A DNA stretch of 64,000 nucleotides from Siminovitchia thermophila (lineage in GTDB: Bacteria; Bacillota; Bacilli; Bacillales; Bacillaceae_C). The stretch is taken from positions 1 to 64,000 of the forward strand of contig NZ_JAFBFH010000017.1 of NCBI RefSeq assembly GCF_016909185.1, written 5' to 3'. Under the pieces are notes generated by a model. The model did not search any database, had not been told where the DNA came from, and was given only the letters and a program-made list of their open reading frames with translations. Position numbers and translations under genes: made by a program. Shown here one piece after another: positions 17,372 through 26,305 of the stretch. Position 1 is the first letter of the stretch. Every line of letters begins with the position of its first letter.

Positions 17372-18874
17372 ATGATTGATTCGATTCCATCTGTGATGAG
17401 CTCATTAACGGACCCTTTCAATATCCTGCTCTTATGCACCGGGGTATTAGTGGGCATGATTGTGGGGGCATTACCCGGGTTAACCGCCACGATGGCTTTG
17501 GCACTTCTGTTGCCTTTTACTTTTACGATGCAGCCGGAGATGTCACTGATGACGATGGGCGGCTTATATGTGGGCGGCATTTATGGCGGCTGTATCTCAG
17601 CCATATTGATCAATACCCCCGGTACACCGTCCGCAATCGCCACCACCTTTGACGGATTTCCATTGGCGAAAAAAGGGAAAGCCGCCCATGCTCTTATCGC
17701 CGCGGCCATGAGTTCGGGAATAGGCGGGATTATCGGTGGTATGGCTCTTTTGTTTTTAACGCCCATATTAGCAAAGTGGGCGCTCAGCTTTGGCCCTTCG
17801 GAATATTTTTGGGTGGCGGTACTAGGCTTAACGATGATTGCCACCCTTTCTTCGGGATCTTTGCTAAAGGGATTGATTGGGGGTTGTATCGGGTTGTTGT
17901 TGGGAACGGTCGGAATCTCTCCAGTTGGTGGGGAATCCAGATACACGTTCGGCTTTTCCGGCCTGCAATCGGGGTTGGATATGGTTGTCATATTAATCGC
18001 GTTCTTTTGTGTCCCGGAAGTAATTTCAATGATTGAAAATAAAATCAAGCCGCAAAAGGCGCTAAAAAAAGAAAAGGGCATTTCTAAGAAAATCTTTTTC
18101 TATATCATCAAAAAACCGGTTTTTTTCATTCGTTCGTCGCTTATCGGCATTATTACCGGCATTATTCCCGGAGCCGGCGGCAATGTGGCAGCACTGCTCT
18201 CTTATGATGCTGCCATTCGGTTTTCCAAAGACAAAAAATCATTTGGCAAGGGAAATATGGACGGAGTAATGGCGGCTGAAACTTCCAATAACGCAGAGGT
18301 CGGAGGATCACTGGTTCCGCTTTTGTCACTCGGCATTCCGGGAGCGCCACCGGCCGCTATCATGCTTGGAGCGCTTATGATGCAAGGAATTACCCCCGGA
18401 CCAAACCTTATGAACGACCATCCGGGGCTCGTTTATACCTTTTTAATCGCGTTTATTTTGGCAAACGTGATCATGTTGTTCTTTGGTCTAATCGGTTCAC
18501 AAACGATTGGAAATGTGCTTACGCTGCCTATCTGGTATCTTGCTCCCTCCATTGTCTTTTTGACGGTTGTGGGAACTTATACGATCAGAAACAGTTTGTT
18601 GGATGTTGCCATGCTCGTTGGGTTTGGCTTAATAGCTTATGTCTTGAAAAATGCCGGTTTTCATCCAGCCCCGATTGTGCTTGGCCTCATACTGGGGCCG
18701 ATTGCCGAAAGAGGGTTGATCCAATCGATTTTGCTTGGAAAAGCGTCTGGAAACATCTGGACACTGTTTTTTTCCAGGCCTGTTACGGTTGTTTTAATCA
18801 TTTTATGTATCATTTCTATAGCAGGTCCAATCGTGTCAAGTATTCTGAAATCAAAAGCGAGAGAAGGTGTTTGA
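17372..18874 (+). CDS. tctA: TctA large membrane subunit
   Basis: A 500-residue polytopic membrane protein of the tripartite tricarboxylate transporter family. It carries the two inverted signature segments GALPGLTATMALALLLPF near residue 35 and GIIPGAGGNVAALLSYD near 270, plus NTPGTPSAIATTFDGFPLAKKG. It is the ion-coupled channel subunit. ATG 17372 follows GGGAGGCGCAAAG. It overlaps the tctB reading frame. Confidence 0.94.
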   Translation: MIDSIPSVMSSLTDPFNILLLCTGVLVGMIVGALPGLTATMALALLLPFTFTMQPEMSLMTMGGLYVGGIYGGCISAILINTPGTPSAIATTFDGFPLAKKGKAAHALIAAAMSSGIGGIIGGMALLFLTPILAKWALSFGPSEYFWVAVLGLTMIATLSSGSLLKGLIGGCIGLLLGTVGISPVGGESRYTFGFSGLQSGLDMVVILIAFFCVPEVISMIENKIKPQKALKKEKGISKKIFFYIIKKPVFFIRSSLIGIITGIIPGAGGNVAALLSYDAAIRFSKDKKSFGKGNMDGVMAAETSNNAEVGGSLVPLLSLGIPGAPPAAIMLGALMMQGITPGPNLMNDHPGLVYTFLIAFILANVIMLFFGLIGSQTIGNVLTLPIWYLAPSIVFLTVVGTYTIRNSLLDVAMLVGFGLIAYVLKNAGFHPAPIVLGLILGPIAERGLIQSILLGKASGNIWTLFFSRPVTVVLIILCIISIAGPIVSSILKSKAREGV

Positions 18875-18875
18875 A

Positions 18876-19334
18876 GTGATCAGGCGAAACATGTCGTATG
18901 ATCTTGTGTTCTCTCTGGTCCTGGTGTTTTTATCGTTGGCCGCCATATGGAAAACAAAGGGACTAAATGAAATGAGCTACCTTTTTCCGCGCACAGTAAG
19001 TATCATTTTGCTGTTTCTTAGTGTGATGTATTTGGCAGTCGTTTTAGTAAGAAAAGAACGCCCAAAGCTGTTCGAACATATTCATAAACGTCAACTGTTT
19101 ATTATTGGTTTGGGCATGGTCGCATATGTCGTACTCATAGGTTTACTAGGCTTTTTATTGGCCAGCATCATTTATCTTTCGGTATTTACATGGTATTTAA
19201 TGATGGGAGAGGATAAGCCCGGTAATAGGAGGGTGTTTCATTCAGCTTGGAGCGCAATGGCGGTCAGTGTGTTTTTCTTCGTTTTATTCCGCTATATATT
19301 CAATGTTCCTTTGCCTGCCGGTATTTTTGGCTGA
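18876..19334 (+). CDS. tctB: TctB small membrane subunit
   Basis: About 152 residues with four hydrophobic helices, the DUF1468/TctB small subunit that pairs with TctA. GTG 18876 has AGAAGG at a suitable distance; GTG 18867 (three codons longer, overlapping the end of tctA) is the alternative. The order tctC-tctA-tctB is followed directly by an M20 peptidase, suggesting that the imported carboxylate is an N-acyl amino acid or similar. Confidence 0.88.
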   Translation: MIRRNMSYDLVFSLVLVFLSLAAIWKTKGLNEMSYLFPRTVSIILLFLSVMYLAVVLVRKERPKLFEHIHKRQLFIIGLGMVAYVVLIGLLGFLLASIIYLSVFTWYLMMGEDKPGNRRVFHSAWSAMAVSVFFFVLFRYIFNVPLPAGIFG

Positions 19335-19396
19335 AATGAGGACTGGATTTGTTCTATAATAGAATTGGACATTCATAGAAAGAGAGGTAACAGCTG

Positions 19397-20671
19397 TTGC
19401 GAGACACCAAAAAGCAGGTATTGGACTATATAGAAAAACATAAGCAGGACTTAATCGGAGCAATTGTGAAAGCGGTACAAATTCCAAGCGTGATTGGCAA
19501 TGAGCAGGCCATGCAGGAATATATGAAGAAAAGATATGAGGAAATTGGATTACGAGTGGAAGAGATACAGCCGCGATATGAAAAAATTCGGAATCATCCT
19601 GCATTCAGCAGTTCAGGGCTTTCATTTGAAGGACGGAAAAATATCATTGGCGTTTGGAAAGGGACGACAAAAAATACGCCTTCTTTAGCATTAAACGGCC
19701 ATGTCGATGTTGTTTCCCCTGAACCTGTGGAGAAATGGACAAAGGACCCATGGGGCGGTGAAATCGAAGGAAATAAATTGTACGGCAGGGGTTCTGGAGA
19801 TATGAAAGCGGGACTGCTGGCCAATTGGTTTGCTTTAAAGGCTTTATTGGATCTTGGTCTCAAGCCAAAAGGGGAAGTTCAGCTTCAAAGCGTCATCGAA
19901 GAAGAAGCGGGAGGAGCCGGCGGCACCCTTTCATTATTGGAAGCAGGGTATGTAACAGATGGCTTTATTGCAACGGAACCCCACGCTTTAAGGCTGACTG
20001 TGGCACATGCCGGTGTCATGTATTTTCGGGTAAGAGTGCTCGGAAAAACGGCGCATGCCGGGATGGCGCATTTAGGTGTGAATGCCATTAGCAAAATGTA
20101 TAAAGTATACAGCGCCTTGGAAACATTGGCGGAAAAAAGAGCAAAGGAAGTCTATTTTGAACTGTTTCATAAAGGTTCCGGCCAATCTGTTCATTTGAAC
20201 TTGGGCACTTTACAGGGAGGCGACTGGGCTTCCAATGTGCCGGGTGAAGCAGTCCTTGAATGCAGAATCGGGTTTATTCCATCAGAAACGCGAGCGGAGA
20301 TCAAACAACTTGTTGAAAAAACAATTCAACAGGCTGCTGAAGAAGACGAGTGGCTTCAGCAAAACCCTCCCCAATTAGAATGGTACGGATGGACAACAGA
20401 AGCATGGAACCAAAATCCCGAACATCCTTATATCCAGTCATTTAAACAGACGGCTGAAAGCATATTGGGGCGTGAAGTGGAAGTCGCCGGACGGGCAGCC
20501 GGAAATGACGCGAGATTTACCCAGTATTACGATAAGCCGGGTCTCGTATTTGGGCCAAAATGTGCCAATATGCACGGGCCAGACGAATATGTCGAAATTG
20601 ACAGTGTCATCGACACGGCAAAAGTGTTAGCCGCTCACATCATTGATTGGTGCGGTGTCGAAGAGGCATGA
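19397..20671 (+). CDS. M20 family metallopeptidase (ArgE/DapE type)
   Basis: 424 residues of a di-zinc amidohydrolase/deacylase. Metal ligands are visible in LNGHVDVV (His about 102), YGRGSGDMKAG, VIEEEAGGAGG, and the C-terminal MHGPDEYVEI. A dimerisation lid lies between about residues 205 and 320. TTG start at 19397 after AGAGAGGTAACAGC. This branch hydrolyses N-acyl amino acids or succinyl-diaminopimelate-like substrates. Lying 60 bases after tctB, it probably processes the solute brought in by TctABC. Confidence 0.88.
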   Translation: MRDTKKQVLDYIEKHKQDLIGAIVKAVQIPSVIGNEQAMQEYMKKRYEEIGLRVEEIQPRYEKIRNHPAFSSSGLSFEGRKNIIGVWKGTTKNTPSLALNGHVDVVSPEPVEKWTKDPWGGEIEGNKLYGRGSGDMKAGLLANWFALKALLDLGLKPKGEVQLQSVIEEEAGGAGGTLSLLEAGYVTDGFIATEPHALRLTVAHAGVMYFRVRVLGKTAHAGMAHLGVNAISKMYKVYSALETLAEKRAKEVYFELFHKGSGQSVHLNLGTLQGGDWASNVPGEAVLECRIGFIPSETRAEIKQLVEKTIQQAAEEDEWLQQNPPQLEWYGWTTEAWNQNPEHPYIQSFKQTAESILGREVEVAGRAAGNDARFTQYYDKPGLVFGPKCANMHGPDEYVEIDSVIDTAKVLAAHIIDWCGVEEA

Positions 20672-20767
20672 TTCGCACTTTCTGGCTGTAACAGAGATGT
20701 TGCGTTGAAGGGATCGGCATGGTTGTTTAGAGATTGGCCCTCACTAAGCTGATATTTTGCAAATCTA

Positions 20768-20809
20768 AAATCAGGCGAAGGAACCTCGTTGGTTTGCTTC
20801 GCCTGATTC
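20768..20809. terminator. Bidirectional terminator
   Basis: ATCAGGCGAAG pairs with CTTCGCCTGAT (11 bp) with TTTTAG following on the minus strand. It separates the convergent peptidase (+) and ABC permease (-) genes. Confidence 0.75.
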
Positions 20810-20857
20810 AGATTATAGGCTAAAACGTCCGGCCGCAACGGCATAGTGCTCGCCTCG

Positions 20858-21565
20858 TTAATCGACCATTCGTTTACGAAAGATGATCACTGTTAATAGA
20901 GAAATGATAATGACCCAAGCAGCGATAATCGCAAAATGCGAAAGTACATCTGCGCCGCCCGCGTTTGCTTCCACTTTTGTCGCAATATCAAGCAACTGTA
21001 CGTTCGGCAAATAATTGGCCGCTTTCAACACGGGATACTGTTCAGCCAGTGACTTGGAAAATGTTCCAGCGGAAAAAACGATAATAACAGGCAGGACAAG
21101 TGCGGAGGCCTCCATAATAGACTTCGCATAAAGGCCCAATAATGTCCCTAAACCGATATAAAAAAACGATGAAAGGATGATAGCCAGAGCAATGATTCCA
21201 ATGTTCTTGGGAAGATATTCAAAAAAGATCGCACTTAGCACAATGGAGAAAAGCGTCAACAGGAACGACAGTAAACTTTTCCCGCTGAGAATTTCGGCTG
21301 TGGTGGCGGGAGACAGCATCAGTCCCCTTAAAGTGTTTTTCTCTTTTTCTTCCGCAATGAGACAGCTTTGAACAAAGGCTGCGACCATGGCAAATCCCAT
21401 GTTGAAAATCATATAAATGGATTCAATCGAACTGGTGCCCATGCGACTATACAGGGCAGCGAGGACAGGCGGAAAGAAAATGATAATTGAAACCGCCATA
21501 TTCCGTGAAAAATCCTTATAATCCTTGACAAAAATGGCGTTTACGCGTTTCCATGAAAATGTCAT
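20858..21565 (-). CDS. ABC-2 type transporter permease
   Basis: 235 residues, six hydrophobic segments, ABC-2 permease fold (as in antibiotic or lipid exporters). AEEKEKNTLRGLMLSPATT is the typical cytosolic loop between helices 2 and 3 that contacts the ATPase. The start overlaps the stop of the ATPase gene by 4 bases (ATGA). The substrate is unknown; co-encoded with a LytTR regulator, which suggests peptide or toxin efflux. Confidence 0.88.
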   Translation of the reverse strand: MTFSWKRVNAIFVKDYKDFSRNMAVSIIIFFPPVLAALYSRMGTSSIESIYMIFNMGFAMVAAFVQSCLIAEEKEKNTLRGLMLSPATTAEILSGKSLLSFLLTLFSIVLSAIFFEYLPKNIGIIALAIILSSFFYIGLGTLLGLYAKSIMEASALVLPVIIVFSAGTFSKSLAEQYPVLKAANYLPNVQLLDIATKVEANAGGADVLSHFAIIAAWVIIISLLTVIIFRKRMVD

Positions 21566-22410
21566 GCCAGCTTCCTCCCTGTTACTTGAATGAAAATTTC
21601 GCCTAAAGTCGATTCGTTTGAATGGATTCTCATTATTTGATCTGTTTTCATCAGACTATATAATTTATCTGCACCTTCTGAACCTGTCGGAACAACGACT
21701 TTTTGTCCGTTTGTCATTTCCACAGTGACAGTGGCTTCGGAATATTTTCTTTTGAGGTTATCGGGTGTATCTAATAACTGAATTTTCCCTTTATTTAAAA
21801 ATGCAATGCGATTACAGAGAGTATCTGCTTCATGCATGTCATGTGTCGTTAAAAAGATGGTCGTTCCTTTTGCGTTTAATGCTCGCAGGCCTTCATATAT
21901 ATGGAGGGTGTTTGTCGGATCAAGAGCTGATGTCGGCTCATCCAAAAACAAAAGCTCTGGTTCGTGCAACAATGCGCGTGCCAATGCGACCCGCTGTGTC
22001 ATCCCTTTTGATAATGTAGAAACTCTTCTGTTTTTATCCTCTTCCAAATTTACAATTGTAAGAGCTTCTTCTATTCTTGTGTGCGGAACATCATATAAAT
22101 GACAATACAGCTTCAAATTATCTAAAACAGATAGCCTTCCATATAAACCGCTGTTATCAGTTAGAACACCAAACCGTTTCCGATAGTCCGGATTTTTCAA
22201 CTTGGAAACAGGTTCTCCAAAAACGGTAGCTGTACCGGTTGTCGGGTTCAGTTGACCTGTTAAAATCTTAATGGTTGTGGTTTTGCCTGATCCGCTCGGA
22301 CCCAAGAACCCGAAGATCTCTCCTTTCTTTACTTGGAAATCGACGCCTTCCAGAGCAGGACGATTGGCAAAAGTTTTCACCAAATCTTTGACCTCAATAA
22401 TATGTTCCAT
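21562..22410 (-). CDS. ABC transporter ATPase
   Basis: About 282 residues with Walker A GPSGSGKTT, signature LSKGMTQR, Walker B LLFLDEPTSALD and the His switch TTHDMHEAD. A C-terminal extension follows, as in drug/bacteriocin exporter ATPases. I prefer ATG 22410 (MEHIIEV), preceded by GAGGTGAAGGAAAAC, over GTG 22422. It drives the permease encoded next, in the same operon. Confidence 0.9.
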   Translation of the reverse strand: MEHIIEVKDLVKTFANRPALEGVDFQVKKGEIFGFLGPSGSGKTTTIKILTGQLNPTTGTATVFGEPVSKLKNPDYRKRFGVLTDNSGLYGRLSVLDNLKLYCHLYDVPHTRIEEALTIVNLEEDKNRRVSTLSKGMTQRVALARALLHEPELLFLDEPTSALDPTNTLHIYEGLRALNAKGTTIFLTTHDMHEADTLCNRIAFLNKGKIQLLDTPDNLKRKYSEATVTVEMTNGQKVVVPTGSEGADKLYSLMKTDQIMRIHSNESTLGEIFIQVTGRKLA

Positions 22411-22629
22411 GTTTTCCTTCACCTCATCCGTTTGTGTATCTACAGGTTACAAGATCATGAATCATCAAGCATTAAAAAGTCGATGAAAGGAGTTGATAAT
22501 GAGGTGAATGGAGTATAAGGGAAGTTGATAAACCAATCATTGGGTATTCAAGCAACTTGATGATTTTCAATGAGGTACATTGATGATTAACGGCAGTTTT
22601 ATATCGACATATTTCCCGAGAAATAATCA

Positions 22630-23658
22630 TTATTTCAGCCCAAGCATCTCCTTCAATACAGCCATTTTTGATTTGGACAAAGGAATTGTCGATTTGTTGC
22701 TGTCATCCAAAACAAGGCTGTAGCTATTCCTTGTCCAAGTAATCACTTCGCGCACTTTTTGCAAATTGACAATATAGGAACGGTGACAACGGAAAAATCC
22801 GAAAGGCAATAACCGATTTTCCAATTCCTGCAATGTAAAGTCGCTTGAAAATGATTCGCCTTTTATATGCAAGAATGATTGCCCATCACTGCTTTCAATA
22901 TAATCAATTTCCGGTGGGTTAAAGAGGACAATTTTATCCTTTATTTTGGTCGGGATCTTTTTGAATTGAACGGGTTGCATCATTTCGCTTCCTTGTTCCT
23001 TTTGTATGGGGTCAGCGGCTTTTTCCGAATGGTCGCTTTCAATTTGAATGGATGTTAATCCGCTGTTGTCTAACTTATACACCTTATCACCAGCCGTAAT
23101 GGCACTTTCCATATTTCCCGTCAGGATCAAAATACTTTTATCTGATTCACGAAGCTGATGCAGAAGGGACAAAAATATTCGTTTAGATTCCAAATCCAAG
23201 TTTTGATCGGGTTCTTCGAAAATATAAATCGCAGGATTTTGCAGGAGCAGGCAGCCAAGCTGCACCCGCTTCGTTTCCGAATAGGTTAGTTGATGAATTT
23301 TTGTGTTCCGTTTTTTTTCAAGGTGAACCGTTTTGATGATTGTTTCAATGTCTTGATTGGAACTATAGATATTTTTTATAAAACGAAGCATTTCTTCTAT
23401 CGAAAGCCGTTCGTATAAACTCGGCTTCAAGAAAAAAAAGCCCATATTTTTGGACGGGTGCTTTAACGGGCTGCCATTCATCTGAATTTCTCCCCGTGAA
23501 AGAAACGTTTTACCGAGGAGTAAATGCAACACTTGCTCCTGGATATTTACACTTGAATATACAGCGACCACTTGCCCGGGATGGACTGACAGGTTAAATG
23601 AAGGGAAGATGAGCGTATCGTGTACCCTTTTTTCCGCATTTGCAAATTTCAATTCCAT
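22630..23658 (-). CDS. LytTR regulator with degenerate ABC-ATPase sensor domain
   Basis: About 342 residues. The first ~210 keep the shape of an ABC ATPase: a degenerate signature LTYSETKRVQLGCLLLQNP and a Walker B-like AIYIFEEPDQNLD. The Walker A loop is lost (VAVYSSVNIQEQVLHLL has no GKS/T). A linker leads to a LytTR DNA-binding domain (about 245-340; IDYIESSDGQSFLHI, FFRCHRSYIVNLQKV). I chose ATG 23658 after GGGGAACAGTC; an in-frame TTG lies at 23679. It probably controls the adjacent exporter genes, sensing transporter state or nucleotide without hydrolysis. Confidence 0.85.
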   Translation of the reverse strand: MELKFANAEKRVHDTLIFPSFNLSVHPGQVVAVYSSVNIQEQVLHLLLGKTFLSRGEIQMNGSPLKHPSKNMGFFFLKPSLYERLSIEEMLRFIKNIYSSNQDIETIIKTVHLEKKRNTKIHQLTYSETKRVQLGCLLLQNPAIYIFEEPDQNLDLESKRIFLSLLHQLRESDKSILILTGNMESAITAGDKVYKLDNSGLTSIQIESDHSEKAADPIQKEQGSEMMQPVQFKKIPTKIKDKIVLFNPPEIDYIESSDGQSFLHIKGESFSSDFTLQELENRLLPFGFFRCHRSYIVNLQKVREVITWTRNSYSLVLDDSNKSTIPLSKSKMAVLKEMLGLK

Positions 23659-23730
23659 GACTGTTCCCCATTTCTCCAAATCTACTTACAATCTGCATTA
23701 TAACAGTTAATCAAAAGGATCGTGTAAATG

Positions 23731-23760
23731 AAAAAGCCCAAGCCGATCCCGGCTTGGGTT
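23731..23760 (-). terminator. Terminator of the ectABC operon
   Basis: On the minus strand CCCAAGCCGGGATCGGCTTG followed by GGCTTTTTC forms a 9-bp GC-rich stem with a T-run, just after the ectC stop codon. Confidence 0.9.
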
Positions 23761-23774
23761 TGTAGGGGAGAACA

Positions 23775-24161
23775 TTAATCTTCTACTAAAGGGTAGACAC
23801 CATCTTTGTCATGTGTCTCTCTTCCGGTAAGTGGCGGATTGAAAACACAGATCATTCTCATATCTTTTGTCGCTCGTAAGTAGTGTTCATCATTTTGATC
23901 AAGCGCGTACATTGTCCCGTCTTTCAGAGGATAGACTTTGCCGTCGGAAACGGTTTCGATTTCCCCTTCTCCGCCAACGCAATATACGGCTTCCAGGTGG
24001 TTTTTATACCAAATATGAGTTTCAGTTCCTGCATAAATAATCGTATCATGGAATGAAAAGCCCATGTTATCCGATTTTAATAAAAGGCGGCGGCTTGCCC
24101 AAGTGTCCGCTTTTACTTCGTTTTCTGTCCCAATAATTTCATCCAATGTTCTAACGATCAT
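23775..24161 (-). CDS. ectC: L-ectoine synthase
   Basis: 128 residues of the cupin-fold ectoine synthase, which cyclises N-gamma-acetyl-diaminobutyrate to ectoine. Family hallmarks are MIVRTLDEI at the start, [40 protein letters not shown] and [21 protein letters not shown] 24161 follows GAAGGAGATGG. It is the last gene of ectABC. Confidence 0.97.
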   Translation of the reverse strand: MIVRTLDEIIGTENEVKADTWASRRLLLKSDNMGFSFHDTIIYAGTETHIWYKNHLEAVYCVGGEGEIETVSDGKVYPLKDGTMYALDQNDEHYLRATKDMRMICVFNPPLTGRETHDKDGVYPLVED

Positions 24162-24174
24162 TTTTCCATCTCCT

Positions 24175-25464
24175 TCATTGTTTTAAAGCGGCTTGAATGC
24201 TTTCATCTATTATATTAAGACCTTTTGTCATTCCTTCTTCATCAATCGTTAAAGGCGGCAGGAACTTGAATACTTCTCCTTTTGGACCGGAAGTTTCCAT
24301 CAAAAGTCCTCGTTTAAAAGCTTCTCCACAGATTTTTTCGGAAATTTCGTCTTTGGCACATGCCACTCCCTGCATCAATCCCCGGCCTCTTTTTTCCGCT
24401 TTCAACTCCGGGTATTCCTCAATGATCTTCTGAATAAAGTGAGTCATCTCAGCGGCTTTTGTTTGAATGCCTTTGGAAAAATCATCTGTTTTCCAATAAT
24501 CCAAGGCCTCTGAAGCCGCAACAAATGCCAGGTTGTTTCCGCGGAACGTTCCATTATGTTCACCCGGCTCCCAAATATCGTACTCGGGTTTTATTAATGT
24601 AAGAGCCATCGGCAAGCCATATCCGCCAATCGATTTGGATAGACAAATGATATCTGGTTTAATGCGTGCGGGTTCAAAGCTGAAAAATGTCCCCGTTCTT
24701 CCGCATCCCGCCTGTACATCGTCAACGATCAACAGTATACCGAATCTTCTGCAAATAGAAGCGATATTTTGCAGCCATTGATCACTTGCTGCATTGATGC
24801 CCCCTTCTCCTTGGACTGTTTCAAGGATCATGGCCGCTGGCAAATCAAGACCGCTGCTGCGGTTTTCTAGAAAATGTTCAATCATTTTGATGGAAGAAAC
24901 GTTTTCGACTGCGTTTTCATAAGGCATAAAAACGGTGTTGGAAAGAGGAATGCCAGCCCCGCTTCTTTTTGCTTCGTTCCCAGTTACTGAGAGAGAGCCT
25001 ATCGTCATTCCGTGAAACGCATTTGTAAAGCTGATTACGGTATTGCGACCGGTTACTTTTCTGGCGATCTTTAAGGCGCTTTCCACAGTATTGGTGCCAG
25101 TGGGACCGGGGAACATCACTTTATATTCGAGTTGACGCGGTTTCAATATGATGTCATGAAACCTCCGCAAAAAGGTGCCTCTTGCAACAGTGGCCATATC
25201 AAGACTGTGTGTAATTTCGTCCTGTTCCAAGTATTTGATGAGGGATTGCTTCAATTTTTCGTTGTTATGACCGTAATTTAAAGCTCCGGCCCCGGCAAAA
25301 AAGTCGATATACTCTTTATCATTGACGTCCCACAACTTGTATCCTTTTGCTTTTTTAAAAACAGCGGGAAAACTTCTGCTGTAGCTCCTTACGTTTGACT
25401 CAAGCGTGTTAAAAATGTCCATGTCCATTTCCGGTTGGCTCGTTACAGTTGACATGAAGTGCAT
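24175..25464 (-). CDS. ectB: Diaminobutyrate-2-oxoglutarate aminotransferase
   Basis: A 429-residue class III PLP aminotransferase that makes L-2,4-diaminobutyrate from aspartate semialdehyde and glutamate. The PLP lysine is in [12 protein letters not shown] near residue 275; [20 protein letters not shown] is typical of EctB. The start may be ATG 25464 or the ATG three codons later; both follow GGAGG. It lies between ectA and ectC. Confidence 0.96.
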   Translation of the reverse strand: MHFMSTVTSQPEMDMDIFNTLESNVRSYSRSFPAVFKKAKGYKLWDVNDKEYIDFFAGAGALNYGHNNEKLKQSLIKYLEQDEITHSLDMATVARGTFLRRFHDIILKPRQLEYKVMFPGPTGTNTVESALKIARKVTGRNTVISFTNAFHGMTIGSLSVTGNEAKRSGAGIPLSNTVFMPYENAVENVSSIKMIEHFLENRSSGLDLPAAMILETVQGEGGINAASDQWLQNIASICRRFGILLIVDDVQAGCGRTGTFFSFEPARIKPDIICLSKSIGGYGLPMALTLIKPEYDIWEPGEHNGTFRGNNLAFVAASEALDYWKTDDFSKGIQTKAAEMTHFIQKIIEEYPELKAEKRGRGLMQGVACAKDEISEKICGEAFKRGLLMETSGPKGEVFKFLPPLTIDEEGMTKGLNIIDESIQAALKQ

Positions 25465-25478
25465 ATACCTCCAATTTT

Positions 25479-26069
25479 TTATTTAAGTGGTCCAATCCGA
25501 TAAGCAATCTCGGCTTCATGTGAAGGATCGGGAAATTGGTCTTCCCCAAAACATTCAAATGTTTTATAGTCGGTTCCCAGTTTTTTCGCCAATCCTTTGA
25601 ATAAACGGTTAGAAGCGATATTTGTCGGGGTTACCGTTGCTTCGATGAAGCGGACATTTTGTCCTTCAAGTCTGTTAAGGAGCTTCATGATCAACGCAGT
25701 GGCTAACCCTTTGCCTCTTTGAGTCTGATCGACGGCGACTTGCCAAATAAAAAGTGTGTCAGGGGATTCGGGTTGGAGAAATGCGGAAATGAATCCAACG
25801 ATCCGGCCATCTGTTTCTGCAATGATAGATGTTTTATGAAAGTACTTTCCCCACATGAGGTAGCTGTAAGATGAATTGACATCAAGGACTTTTGATTTTA
25901 CGACAAGATCAAACATATGGCTTCCGTCATCTGCGGTTGGTTCCCGAAAATATATTGTTTCGGTGATCCTTCCCTTTGCTATTGGCTTTTCTTTTACCTT
26001 GCCGATTGTTTGGTCACCCCCTTTGATAAAGTTGTATACCATCATATCGAGAGTCATCATGAAAATCAA
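25479..26069 (-). CDS. ectA: Diaminobutyrate acetyltransferase
   Basis: A GNAT-fold enzyme that acetylates diaminobutyrate at the gamma amino group. [18 protein letters not shown] at the start of the conserved region and [17 protein letters not shown] (acetyl-CoA loop) identify it. The start is unclear. The open frame begins at ATG 26069, but the only strong ribosome binding site (AAAGGGGGTGA, about 26014-26024) points to an in-frame ATC codon at 26006-26004, which would give 175 residues, the normal EctA size. The longer N-terminus lacks a binding site and is not typical of EctA. Confidence 0.93.
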   Translation of the reverse strand: MIFMMTLDMMVYNFIKGGDQTIGKVKEKPIAKGRITETIYFREPTADDGSHMFDLVVKSKVLDVNSSYSYLMWGKYFHKTSIIAETDGRIVGFISAFLQPESPDTLFIWQVAVDQTQRGKGLATALIMKLLNRLEGQNVRFIEATVTPTNIASNRLFKGLAKKLGTDYKTFECFGEDQFPDPSHEAEIAYRIGPLK

Positions 26070-26305
26070 AACGGCTCAGCCGTGATGAGAACGATTTATT
26101 CAGTATGAGCATGAAACTGCTATACATTTTAGTATGTTTTCTTTAAATCCCTCCCGAATGGTCCTATTGAGAGCTTGACTGAAGAAGATGAATTGTCTGT
26201 TTCATGTTTACAAAAAAATAATTAGGTAAATAAAAGTGATAGATATGATATGGGGCCGTTTTTAAAAAGAATGTAACAGCACTATAAGTAGACCAGGAGG
26301 ATCTG

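Noticed and set aside
17581-18081. 166-codon minus-strand ORF opposite tctA
   Set aside because: Antisense shadow of a membrane protein gene, rich in Pro/Asn as expected for such frames.
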